From an uncultured Collinsella sp. (GTDB lineage: Bacteria > Actinomycetota > Coriobacteriia > Coriobacteriales > Coriobacteriaceae): DNA of 9,856 bases. Positions 1 through 7,400 of the stretch are shown piece by piece. Every line of letters begins with the position of its first letter. The stretch's first letter is position 1. The stretch is from NCBI GenBank assembly GCA_900549215.1, contig URNJ01000059.1:1-9856 (forward strand), given 5' to 3'. Under the pieces are notes generated by a model. The model was not told where the DNA came from. It worked only from the letters and a program-made list of their open reading frames with translations, and did no database searches. Position numbers and translations under genes: made by a program.

Positions 1-165
1 GTAGACACCCTCGCCGGCTCCCTGGCGCACCCCGCGCGAAAGATCGAGCTGCGCAAAACCCAGATCGGCGGTCGGCGCCGTCTGGATGCGCGTAAGCGCG
101 TCGGCAGGGGCGACTGATCCGCCGGCAACATCGCTCAGCAGCTGCTCAAGATCTCGCTTATCCAT
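1..165 (-). CDS. larB: LarB, nickel-pincer cofactor biosynthesis protein, N-terminal fragment (gene runs off the left edge)
   Basis: Only the first 55 codons are in the window; the 3' part lies beyond base 1. The peptide starts MDKRDLEQLLSDVAGG and continues with an ADLGFAQLDLSRGVRQG segment. Family knowledge: LarB proteins begin with a short helical region (xxLLxxVxxGxxxxxxAL) followed by an 'edLGfAklDhhRalRqG' signature, and that pattern is what I recognise. LarB carboxylates and hydrolyses nicotinate adenine dinucleotide in the cytoplasm, the first step to the nickel-pincer nucleotide cofactor of lactate racemase (LarA) and related enzymes. Start choice: ATG at 165-163 has a GAAGGGA ribosome binding site (172-178) six bases upstream. 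It follows serB on the same strand after a 114-bp gap that contains its own probable promoter and a strong inverted repeat, so it is probably transcribed separately. The catalytic C-terminal domain cannot be checked here. Confidence 0.75.
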   Translation of the reverse strand, partial: MDKRDLEQLLSDVAGGSVAPADALTRIQTAPTADLGFAQLDLSRGVRQGAGEGVY

Positions 166-209
166 ATATGTTCCCTTCGACGGCGCAAAGTCTAGCACTC
201 AAAGGGTAT

Positions 210-243
210 GTTTCCGAACACTAAGACAAAATTGTTCGGAAAC
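210..243. promoter_or_regulatory. Perfect 11-bp inverted repeat, probable operator for larB
   Basis: GTTTCCGAACA (210-220) and its exact reverse complement TGTTCGGAAAC (233-243) are separated by 12 bp. The centres of the arms are 23 bp apart, about two helical turns. Each arm is also internally symmetric around TTCCGAA, so it could hold two protein dimers on one face of the DNA. The right arm overlaps the -10 end and predicted +1 of the larB promoter, a classic repressor position. No T-run follows on either strand, which argues against an intrinsic terminator for serB. The cognate regulator is unknown; a metal- or lactate-responsive factor is only a guess from larB's role. Confidence 0.5.
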
Positions 244-270
244 TATAGGACAGACTGATTCAATTGTTAG
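242..270 (-). promoter_or_regulatory. Probable larB promoter
   Basis: On the minus strand there is a CTAACA -35 box (270-265, 4 of 6 matches to TTGACA), a 17-bp spacer and a TATAGT -10 box (247-242, 5 of 6 matches to TATAAT). It lies directly after the serB stop codon and about 80 bp before the larB start. The start of transcription would fall near 235, inside the right arm of the inverted repeat at 210-243. The assignment rests on consensus matching only. Confidence 0.4.
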
Positions 271-279
271 ATGGATCGG

Positions 280-915
280 CTAGTCGCGCAGGATGATGTC
301 CATGGCGAGCATCAGGTTGCGCTCGTCGATGGCAAACGGGGCGGCCTCGCGCGTCTTGGGCTTGGCGCAAAACGCGATGCCCGTGCCCGCGGCCTGAATC
401 ATGGGGATGTCGTTGGCGCCGTCGCCGATCGCGACGGTGTGGGCCATGTCGACACCGCACTCAACCGCCCAATCCAGCAGCTGGATGAGCTTGGACTCCT
501 TGGTCACAATGTCTGCCGCCAGCTTACCGGTGAGCTTGCCGTCCACGACCTCCAGGCGGTTAGCGAGGCAAAAGTCGATGTCCGCGGCGGCCACGATCTT
601 GTCGGCGATTTCGTGAAAGCCACCACTTACCACGCCGACCTTCCAGCCCTTGCTGTGCGCTGATCGCACAAGCTCCAGCGCGCCGGGGGTAAACGTCACG
701 CGCGCAAAGGTGCGCTCGAACACGCTCTCATCCAAGCCGGCAAGCAGCCCCACGCGTTCCTCGAGCGCCTGCTTAAAGTCAAGCTCGCCGCGCATGGCGC
801 GTTCGGTGATCTGTGCAACTTGCTCGCCTACGTTGGCCTCCTCGCCCAACAGGTCGATGACTTCCTGGTTGATGAGCGTGGAGTCGATATCCATAACGAT
901 GAGGCGTGCGGTCAT
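280..915 (-). CDS. serB: Phosphoserine phosphatase (HAD superfamily)
   Basis: This 211-residue cytoplasmic enzyme catalyses the last step of serine synthesis, hydrolysing O-phospho-L-serine to L-serine. All HAD signatures are visible: motif I DIDST (D9 nucleophile, D11 acid/base), a Glu in LINQEV (E18), motif II VVSGGF (S97), motif III TKESK (K139/K142) and motif IV IGDGANDIPMI (D165, D169). The length matches the compact SerB type that lacks the N-terminal ACT domain of E. coli SerB (322 residues). Start choice: ATG at 915-913 puts DxDxT at residues 9-13, as usual, and has GGAAAGG (922-928) six bases upstream. An in-frame ATG at 1023 would add 36 residues unlike the family. The gene is divergent from aspS; I find no other serine-pathway gene here. 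It ends with TAG at 282-280, just before the larB promoter. Confidence 0.9.
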   Translation of the reverse strand: MTARLIVMDIDSTLINQEVIDLLGEEANVGEQVAQITERAMRGELDFKQALEERVGLLAGLDESVFERTFARVTFTPGALELVRSAHSKGWKVGVVSGGFHEIADKIVAAADIDFCLANRLEVVDGKLTGKLAADIVTKESKLIQLLDWAVECGVDMAHTVAIGDGANDIPMIQAAGTGIAFCAKPKTREAAPFAIDERNLMLAMDIILRD

Positions 916-1059
916 GGCGAGCCTTTCCGAGTGCAGTTGTATTGGGCACATTGTCGCACGCGGCGCGCCTTGGCGACGGCCAGGCCGCGTCAATTGTTTC
1001 GTCTCCGTCAAGTCTTTGGACAAGAGCTATTTTTTCGCGGCACATCGACACGGGTGCGA

Positions 1060-1065
1060 TAAGAT
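1060..1065 (+). promoter_or_regulatory. Possible -10 box for aspS (weak)
   Basis: TAAGAT (within GATAAGATAG) resembles TATAAT at 4 of 6 positions and is the same hexamer as the proposed ebgA -10. No convincing -35 lies 16-18 bp upstream; TCGACA at 1045-1050 matches TTGACA at 5 of 6 positions but is only 9 bp from this box. If this -10 is used, transcription starts near 1072-1074 and leaves a leader of about 100 nt before aspS. Confidence 0.25.
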
Positions 1066-1073
1066 AGAACGCC

Positions 1074-1196
1074 ATGTCCGGCTGCGCGGTTTACGCAGGC
1101 TGGGCAAATCTGTACGACGCCGCCCGGAACGACACGGGGCGGCACAGATCCATAAAGGAGGATCACTGGTATGAGCCAGACCCGTCCCATCGATGA
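1074..1196 (+). other. Possible upstream ORF in the aspS leader (40 codons, overlaps the aspS start)
   Basis: ATG at 1074 opens a 40-codon frame ending in TGA at 1194-1196, 26 bases inside aspS and in another frame. The peptide runs MSGCAVYAGWANLYDAARND and then ends in a charged stretch. It has no Shine-Dalgarno sequence. The candidate -10 at 1060-1065 would start transcription at or next to this ATG, so translation could only be leaderless, a mode common in actinobacteria. It has four Asp codons and one Asn codon, which is not a striking enrichment. It could be a regulatory leader peptide or chance. Confidence 0.18.
1110..1147 (+). other. Stable RNA hairpin in the aspS leader, just before the ribosome binding site
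   Basis: GCCGCCC (1119-1125) pairs perfectly with GGGCGGC (1137-1143) around an 11-nt loop. The stem is extended by CTGT (1110-1113) with ACAG (1144-1147) across a 5-nt left bulge. It ends 7 bases before AAGGAGG at 1155-1161. A weaker hairpin precedes it: CTGCG (1082-1086) with CGCAG (1094-1098). The base of the structure is close enough to the ribosome binding site to affect translation initiation. No T-box consensus is visible. Confidence 0.35.
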
Positions 1197-2958
1197 GCAT
1201 TCCATGCACACCCGTACCTGCGGCGAGCTTCGCTTCGAGAACGTGGGCGAAGAGGTCACCCTCACCGGTTGGGTGAGCCGTCGCCGCGACCACGGCGGCC
1301 TTATCTTCTGCGACCTTCGCGACCGCGAGGGCATCACGCAGCTCACCTTCGACCCCGAGCACTCTGACGGCGACGCCTTTAAGATCGCCGAGACCATGCG
1401 TCCCGAGTGGCCCATCAAGATCCACGGCGTCGTGCGCGCCCGTGGCGAGGAGACCACCAACGCAAAGCTCGCGACCGGCGAGATCGAGGTTCTGACCGAC
1501 CACGCCGAGGTGCTCAACACGTCCGTCACCCCGCCGTTCCAGATCGAGGACGGCATCGAGACCAGCGAGGACACCCGCCTGCGCTATCGCTATCTGGACC
1601 TCCGCCGTCCCGAGATGATGGCCAACCTCAAGCTGCGCTCCGACTTCACCTTTGCCATTCGCGAGGCGCTGCACAACCGTGAGTTCATGGAGGTCGAGAC
1701 GCCCTCCCTGTTCAAGTCCACGCCCGAGGGCGCCCGCGACTTCATCGTCCCCAGCCGCATCCAGCCGGGTAACTTCTACGCCCTGCCGCAGTCCCCGCAG
1801 CTCCTGAAGCAGCTGCTCATGGTCGGTGGCGTTGAGCGCTACTACCAGGTCGCCAAGTGCTTCCGCGACGAGGACCTGCGTGCCGACCGTCAGCCCGAGT
1901 TCACCCAGGTCGATATCGAGATGTCCTTCGTGGACCAGAATGACGTCATGAGCGCACTCGAAGAGGTCCTGTCCGATGCCTTCGGCCGCATGGGTGTCGA
2001 GATGCCCACGCCGCTGCGTCGCATGGACTACTGGGAGGCCATGGACACCTATGGCTCCGACAAGCCCGATACCCGCTATGGCATGCACCTGGTCGACCTA
2101 ACCGACATCTTTGCCAACTCCAAGTTCAAGGTCTTTGCGACTGCCGCAAACGAGGAAGGCTCTGTCGTCAAGGCCATTAACGCCAAGGGCGCCGGTGCCT
2201 GGGCACGTGCCAAGATCGATAGGCTCGCCGGCGTGGCCTCCACGTTTGGCGCCAAGGGCCTGGCCTGGATCGCCTTCCGCGAGGACGGCTCCATCAACAG
2301 CCCCATCGTCAAGTTCTTCTCGGACGAGGAGATGGCGGCTCTGCGCGAGCGCATGGACGTCGAGCCCGGCGACCTTGTGATGTTCGCCGCCGGCCCGCGC
2401 CTGCTCTCCGACGAGATCCTGGGCGGCATGCGTTCCCACATGGCCAACGCGCTCGAGATCAAGCGCGAGGGTCACGACTTCCTGTGGGTCGTCAACTTCC
2501 CGCTGTTCCACTGGGATGAGGATCGCAAGGCCTATGCTGCCGAGCACCAGCCCTTTACCCTGCCGACCGAGACCGACATCGCCAAGATCGAGGCCGATCC
2601 GTTGGCAGCCGGTTCTTGCACCTATGACTTTGTCATGGACGGCTTTGAGGCCGGCGGCGGCGGTATGCGTATCCACAACGCCGAGATGCAGATGTCCATG
2701 CTCAAGCTTCTGGGCTTTACCGAGGAGCGCGCCGAGTATCAGTTCGGCTTCCTCATGGAGGCGCTCAAGTTTGGTGCGCCCCCGATGGGCGGTTTTGCTC
2801 TGGGCCTGGACCGCGTGTGCATGCTGCTCACCGGCTCCGATTCCATCCGCGACGTCATGGCGTTCCCCAAGACGGCCAGCGGCTCCGACCTCATGTCGGG
2901 CGCCCCGAGTGCCGTTTCCGGCGCCCAGCTCAAGGACGTCAGCCTGCGCCTGATGTAG
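1171..2958 (+). CDS. aspS: Aspartyl-tRNA synthetase (bacterial type)
   Basis: This 595-residue class II synthetase charges tRNA-Asp with aspartate; E. coli AspRS is about 590. Domains in order: an N-terminal OB-fold anticodon-binding domain (residues ~13-120, with LTGWVSRRRDHGG), the class II catalytic core with QSPQLLKQLLM and motif 2 FRDEDLRADRQPEFTQ (R232, D233, E234), a bacterial GAD insertion domain (~310-430), and motif 3 GFALGLDRVCMLL (R548). H41, in RRRDHGG, is the residue type I associate with non-discriminating AspRS, which also charges tRNA-Asn; E. coli has Leu there. The second specificity position seems to be E94, fitting neither class cleanly. Start choice: ATG 1171 has AAGGAGG (1155-1161) nine bases upstream; the internal ATG at 1204 lacks one. 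The gene is divergent from serB and ends at a strong terminator. Confidence 0.97.
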   Translation: MSQTRPIDEHSMHTRTCGELRFENVGEEVTLTGWVSRRRDHGGLIFCDLRDREGITQLTFDPEHSDGDAFKIAETMRPEWPIKIHGVVRARGEETTNAKLATGEIEVLTDHAEVLNTSVTPPFQIEDGIETSEDTRLRYRYLDLRRPEMMANLKLRSDFTFAIREALHNREFMEVETPSLFKSTPEGARDFIVPSRIQPGNFYALPQSPQLLKQLLMVGGVERYYQVAKCFRDEDLRADRQPEFTQVDIEMSFVDQNDVMSALEEVLSDAFGRMGVEMPTPLRRMDYWEAMDTYGSDKPDTRYGMHLVDLTDIFANSKFKVFATAANEEGSVVKAINAKGAGAWARAKIDRLAGVASTFGAKGLAWIAFREDGSINSPIVKFFSDEEMAALRERMDVEPGDLVMFAAGPRLLSDEILGGMRSHMANALEIKREGHDFLWVVNFPLFHWDEDRKAYAAEHQPFTLPTETDIAKIEADPLAAGSCTYDFVMDGFEAGGGGMRIHNAEMQMSMLKLLGFTEERAEYQFGFLMEALKFGAPPMGGFALGLDRVCMLLTGSDSIRDVMAFPKTASGSDLMSGAPSAVSGAQLKDVSLRLM

Positions 2959-2981
2959 GCGAGCGGCTACCTATTGTCTGT

Positions 2982-3016
2982 AACGAGGGAAGGACATGTG
3001 CCTTCCCTCGTTTTTT
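2982..3016 (+). terminator. Intrinsic terminator of aspS
   Basis: A 12-bp perfect stem, AACGAGGGAAGG (2982-2993) with CCTTCCCTCGTT (3001-3012), encloses the 7-nt loop ACATGTG and runs into six T residues (3011-3016). It begins 24 bp after the aspS stop. The leftward repressor gene converges on it, but there is no good T-run in that direction, so it is probably one-way. Confidence 0.93.
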
Positions 3017-3078
3017 ATGCGCCGAGGTTGTGGGGGCGTGGGATGACCGGACGTCGCGGAAAGCCCGGCCCAGGTTTC

Positions 3079-4095
3079 TTATAGCGAGTCTCTCTGAACG
3101 AGCTGCATGTGCATGACGGTGGTGGTGGGCGCGGCGCCGTTAATCATATCGAGCGCAATGCCTGCGGCCATGCGGCCTTCCTCGCGAAGCGGCTGACGAA
3201 TGGTCGTCAACGCGGGGACGCTGCGAGCTGCGACCTCGTGGTCATCGAAGCCCACGACCGAAACGTCTTTGGGTACGCTAATTCCTGCTTCGTTGAATGC
3301 GGCGATAACGCCGGTTGCGATACGGTCCGATCCGCATAGCACGCCGTCGGCATGTATTTCGCGCGCGAGCAACCGCCGCGTGGCTTGGTAGCCGTCTCCG
3401 CTGCTCCATCCGGTATAGATGACATTTTCATCCGGAAGGCTTTCGCCCAAAATTGCACGGTAGCCGCGAAGGCGGTCGACGACGGCGGGGTTATCCTGCG
3501 GCCCCAGCACGGCAACGATGTCCTTGCGTCCGCGATCTTTCATAGCGAGCGCCGCAAAGCGTCCGCCCTCTTCGTCGTCGGAGTAGACCGTCGAGAACAC
3601 GTCGCGATAGGGATGGCCCTCGAGCTGGCCGCATAACACAGTGGGTACGCCCAGCTCGCGCAGCACCTCGAGCAGCTCACTGCCCTTGTAGGGCGAGACG
3701 TCGATGACGGCGTCAAACGAGCGGCGCTCAAAATGCTCGCGTGCGCGGTTGCGCTCATGCGAGGAAGATGCCTGCAAGATCACGGGTAGGTAAGACGACT
3801 CCGAAAGTTCCTCGGTAATGCCGCTTAAAAACTCACTGTAGGTGGGATCGCTAAACAGCTCGCTCAAAGGCTCGGTAACCAGTACGGCGATAATTTCCGT
3901 GCGTCCGACGGCGAGTGCCCGGCCGCGTGCGTTGGGTACAAAATTGACTTCCTTGGCAGCCGCGCGGACGCGTTTCTTGGTCTCCTCGCTAATGCGGGGG
4001 GAGTCGTTGAGGGCACGCGATGCCGTGGAACGCGAAACACCGGCAGCTGCAGCAACCTCGGCAAGCGTCGGTGCGGTGCGAACTGGTTGGGTCAT
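3079..4095 (-). CDS. LacI-family transcriptional repressor of the ebg operon (EbgR-like role)
   Basis: The protein has 338 residues in the standard LacI layout: an N-terminal helix-turn-helix (residues ~10-30, TLAEVAAAAGV then recognition helix SRSTASRALN), a hinge helix (~55-64, NARGRALAVG), and a periplasmic-binding-protein-like sugar-binding domain containing LCGSDRIATGVIAAFNEAG and VSVVGFDDHEVA and ending in QRDSL. The hinge leucine (L61) usually inserts at a central CpG step, and the three palindromes upstream of ebgA all have a central CG. Start choice: ATG 4095-4093 has AGGAG (4101-4105) five bases upstream. Divergent orientation and the adjacent operators make it the likely repressor of ebgA-ebgC, with a galactoside-type sugar as inducer (inferred). 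It is not obviously close to E. coli EbgR outside the family signatures, so I give no symbol. It ends with TAA. Confidence 0.93.
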   Translation of the reverse strand: MTQPVRTAPTLAEVAAAAGVSRSTASRALNDSPRISEETKKRVRAAAKEVNFVPNARGRALAVGRTEIIAVLVTEPLSELFSDPTYSEFLSGITEELSESSYLPVILQASSSHERNRAREHFERRSFDAVIDVSPYKGSELLEVLRELGVPTVLCGQLEGHPYRDVFSTVYSDDEEGGRFAALAMKDRGRKDIVAVLGPQDNPAVVDRLRGYRAILGESLPDENVIYTGWSSGDGYQATRRLLAREIHADGVLCGSDRIATGVIAAFNEAGISVPKDVSVVGFDDHEVAARSVPALTTIRQPLREEGRMAAGIALDMINGAAPTTTVMHMQLVQRDSL

Positions 4096-4304
4096 GGCGT
4101 CTCCTGGAAAATGCGGTCGATGTTGTCACTGATGCGGGCTGGTGCGGATACAGCTTACTATAGTGCGCCTGAACAGCGTTCATGGTATCCGGTGACCGGT
4201 GTCGTGTTGCAATCAAGCTGCGACTGAGCACGGCATGCATGGGCGAGGCATAAGCAGGCGCGACAGTTGCCTGTGAGTTCAAGAACGATGCCCTGTGCTG
4301 TGTA

Positions 4305-4316
4305 CCTAAGCTTAGG
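4305..4316. repeat. 12-bp perfect palindrome in the ebg control region
   Basis: CCTAAGCTTAGG is its own reverse complement and does not resemble the CAACCGGTTG operators. It lies 20 bp upstream of the first 16-mer operator and about 115 bp before the predicted ebgA transcription start. It may be a site for a second regulator or may be chance. Confidence 0.3.
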
Positions 4317-4336
4317 GTGACATAAGTAGCATGGTT

Positions 4337-4352
4337 GTACAACCGGTTGCAC
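4337..4352. promoter_or_regulatory. LacI-family operator O1
   Basis: GTACAACCGGTTGCAC, with the 10-bp perfect palindrome CAACCGGTTG (4340-4349) and a central CG, as expected for LacI-family sites. The 16-mer is identical to O3. It lies upstream of the core promoter and is centred 45 bp from O2, so its likely role is looping or cooperative binding rather than direct blockage. Confidence 0.85.
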
Positions 4353-4381
4353 CGTTAATCCGGCAAAATCGACCGTTCGGC

Positions 4382-4397
4382 GGACAACCGGTTGCAC
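4382..4397. promoter_or_regulatory. LacI-family operator O2, overlapping the ebgA -35
   Basis: GGACAACCGGTTGCAC differs from O1 and O3 at one position (second base G instead of T). Its core palindrome is at 4385-4394, and its right half supplies the proposed -35 hexamer TTGCAC (4392-4397). Repressor bound here would exclude RNA polymerase. Confidence 0.85.
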
Positions 4398-4421
4398 AGA
4401 TTTTTGTACCGCCCGTAAGAT
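4392..4421 (+). promoter_or_regulatory. Probable promoter of the ebgA operon
   Basis: TTGCAC (4392-4397, 3 of 6 matches) and TAAGAT (4416-4421, 4 of 6 matches) are separated by 18 bp. The individual matches are modest, but their placement between O2 and O3 is what a repressor-controlled promoter needs. The predicted start is near 4428, giving a leader of about 45 nt with AAGGAG (4460-4465) seven bases before ebgA. Confidence 0.5.
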
Positions 4422-4423
4422 AA

Positions 4424-4439
4424 GTACAACCGGTTGCAC
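4424..4439. promoter_or_regulatory. LacI-family operator O3, at the ebgA transcription start
   Basis: GTACAACCGGTTGCAC, identical to O1, core at 4427-4436. It begins three bases after the proposed -10 (4416-4421) and so covers +1. Its centre is 42 bp from that of O2, about four helical turns, which favours binding on the same DNA face. Confidence 0.85.
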
Positions 4440-4472
4440 AAAGAAGCACTACGATGACGAAGGAGCATCACC

Positions 4473-7400
4473 ATGGACGCCATTAACGATTGGGAAAACC
4501 AAGCGCTCACCCACAGGAACCGCCTGACACCCCATGCGTACTTTATGGGTTATGAGACTGCCGATCTCGCCGCTACGTACAGCCGCGAGCTGTCGCGCGG
4601 ATTTGTCCAGCTGTCCGGCTCGTGGCAGTTCCGCCTTTTTGAGGGCCCCGCGGCCGTCTCCAACGAGGCGCTTTGCACGTACGAGCCCGAGTGGGATCAC
4701 GTGGAGGTTCCACACCTGTGGCAGGTAGACGGCTATGGCAATCTCGCCTATACCGACGAGGGCTTCCCGTTCCCGGTGGATCAGCCGTTTGTTCCCTCCG
4801 ATGACCCCACGGGCGTCTACCAGCGCATCGTCAAACTTCCTGCCGTGCCTGCCGGTGCTCGCGAGATCATTCGCTTCGACGGTATCGAGAGCTACGGCGA
4901 GCTGTATGTCAACGGCAAGTTTATCGGCATGACCAAGGGTTCGCGCCTGTCCGCCGAGTTTGACGTGACCGACGCGCTCGTCGAGGGCGACAACCTGTTT
5001 GCGGTCAAGGTTCTGCAGTACAGCGATGGTAGCTACATCGAGGACCAGGACATGTGGTGGGCATCGGGCATCTTCCGCGATGTGTACCTTATGCAGCGTC
5101 CCGCCGCGCATCTGGTCGACTTTAGGTTCCGCACGCACCGCGAGGGCGATGCCGCCCTGATCACGCTCGATACGGTTGCCGAGGGCGCAAGCCGCGTTGT
5201 GTATACGCTCAGCGATGGCCAGAACGTGGTGGCTACGGGTGAGTGCGTCGATGGCCATGCCGAGTGCAGCGTTGCCGATGCCCACTTCTGGAACCCCGAG
5301 GACCCCTTCCTCTATGACCTGACGTTTGAGGTCTACGACGGCGACGAGGTCAGCGAGTACGTTCCACATCGCCAGGGTCTTGCCGAGGTGACGGTCGAGG
5401 GCAATCATATCTACCTCAACGGCACCTACTTTAAGATGCATGGCGTCAACCGCCACGAGTTCGACTGCCGGCGCGGCCGGGCCATCACCGAAGAGGACAT
5501 GCTGTGGGACATCCGCTTCATGAAGCGCCACAACATCAACGCGGTGCGCACGTCCCACTACGCCAACGACCCGCGCTTCTACGAGCTGTGTGACGAGTAC
5601 GGCATCATGCTGGTCGCCGAGACCGATATGGAGAGCCACGGCTTCGAGAATATCGGCAATATCGCCCTGGTCACCGACGACCCTGCCTGGGAGTCGGCTT
5701 ACGTTGACCGCGTTGAGCGCCTGGTGATGCAGGAGCGCAACCACGCGTGCATCATCATGTGGTCGATGGGCAACGAGAGCGGCTATGGCTGCAACATCCG
5801 CGCGATGTACGCCAAAGCTCACGAGCTCGACGGTCGTCCGGTCCACTACGAGGAGGATCGCAACGCCGATACCGTCGACGTCATTTCCACCATGTACTCC
5901 CGCGTGTCGCAGATGAACGACTTTGGCGAGCATCCGTTCCCCAAGCCGCGCATCAACTGCGAGTACGGCCACTCTATGGGTAATGGTCCCGGAGGCCTGT
6001 CCGAGTACCAGGAGGTCTTCGATCGCTGGGATTGCATCCAGGGCCAGTTCATTTGGGAATGGTGCGACCACGGTCTGGCTGCTGTGACCGAGGACGGCGT
6101 TGCCTACGACATGTATGGCGGCGACAACGGCGATTACCCCAACAACAGCAACTTCTGCATCGACGGCATGGTGTTCCCTTGGCAGCAGCCGAGCCCGGGC
6201 CTTACCGAGTACGGCCAGGTCATCTGCCCGGTCCGCATGGCTTATGACGCCGAGGCGGGCGAGCTGACCGTCACCAACAAGCGTTGGTTTACCACCCTCG
6301 AGGATGTCTGCCTGTCGGCCGAGACCCTGGTGGACGGTGACGTGGTCTGCCGCAAGACGCTCATGCCCGGCGCGGTTGCCCCCGGCGAGTCCGTCCAGCT
6401 GCCACTGGTGATTCGCGAGGCCGCAGTGGGCGAGACCCTGCTGACCGTGCGCGCCTACACCATGGCTGCTCACGCCTGGTGCGAGCCGATGTTCCAGCTG
6501 GGCGCAAGCCAGTTTGCCATCGCAAACCATCCGGCGCCGGCCATCGCGGCTCCCACTCGTCCTGAGCTTACGGTCGAGGAGACCGAGCAGGAGATCCGCA
6601 TTCACTCCCTCAACGGTGAGCTGACCTTCAGCAAAGTCAACGGCACCGTGAGCGAGTGGAAGGCATCCGGCCGCGACGTCATGACCTCCGGTCCCCAGGT
6701 TGGTTTTTGGCATCCGCTCGTCGACAACCACGCCCAAGAGTATGACTCCCTGTGGAAGGACAACTTCATCGATGTGATGCAGACGTCCACCCGCAAGGTT
6801 TCTTGGAAGCAGGACGGCAATGCGGTCGTCGTTACCGTGAGCCAGCGTATCGCTCCTCCCGTCCGCGCGTTCGGCATGCGCGTCGAGCTCGTCTACACCG
6901 TGCTTCCGAGCGGTCGCGTCGACCTCAAGGTTTCCGGCGAGCCCTACGGCGACTATTCGGACATTATCCCGCGCATCGGCATCTCCTTCGAGGTTCCCGG
7001 TTGTGATCGTGCCGTCGAGTGGTATGGCCACGGCCCGGGCGAGAACTATCCGGACTCGCTGCGCGCCAACCCGGTCGGTCATTACCGCACTACGGTTGAC
7101 GACATGTTTACGCCCTACGTTATGCCTCAGGACTGCGCCAACCGCGAGGGAACCCGCTGGGTTGCCCTGCGCTCTAGCCACGGTGACGGCGTGCTGGTGA
7201 CCCGTCCAGCCGACGCCGCTTCCAACCCGTTCTCGTTCTCCGCATGGCCCTATAGCTGCGAGGCTATCGATAACGCCAAGCATGTCTACGATCTTGTCCC
7301 GGGCGACACGGTTACGGTCAACATCAACGACCAGCTGCTCGGCCTTGGCTCGAACTCTTGGGGTTCCGAGGTGCTCGATTCCTATCGCACCCGTTTTGAG

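Larger units (their letters stand above)
4096..4472. promoter_or_regulatory. 377-bp divergent control region between the repressor gene and ebgA
   Basis: The right third holds three operators and the ebgA promoter, listed separately. For the leftward repressor gene the best -10 is TATAGT on the minus strand (4162-4157, 5 of 6 matches) inside the 8-bp palindrome ACTATAGT (4157-4164). I find no good -35 for it, so I rate that promoter at about 0.25. The middle (4165-4300) has no convincing gene; a short CAGGC/GCCTG hairpin (4255-4273) is the only structure I see there. A 12-bp palindrome lies at 4305-4316. Confidence 0.6.

Noticed and set aside
210..243. LexA (SOS) box reading of the CGAAC...GTTCG repeat
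   Set aside because: LexA sites of this type have about four bases between CGAAC and GTTCG; here the spacing is far larger, and larB is not a DNA-damage gene.
913..1023. N-terminal extension of SerB from an upstream in-frame ATG at 1023
   Set aside because: It adds 36 residues unlike the family, while ATG 915 has a ribosome binding site and gives the usual distance to the DxDxT motif.
1072..1170. T-box riboswitch in the aspS leader
   Set aside because: The conserved T-box antiterminator sequence and specifier stem are not visible, and there is no terminator hairpin with a T-run before the start.
1027..2088. A 353-codon minus-strand frame inside aspS
   Set aside because: Same artefact of GC-biased codons; the plus strand is unmistakable AspRS.
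4080..4089. GAACTGGTTG inside the start of the repressor gene as a fourth operator
   Set aside because: It matches the core at 8 of 10 positions but breaks the palindrome, lacks the GTRC/GCAC flanks and is in coding sequence.
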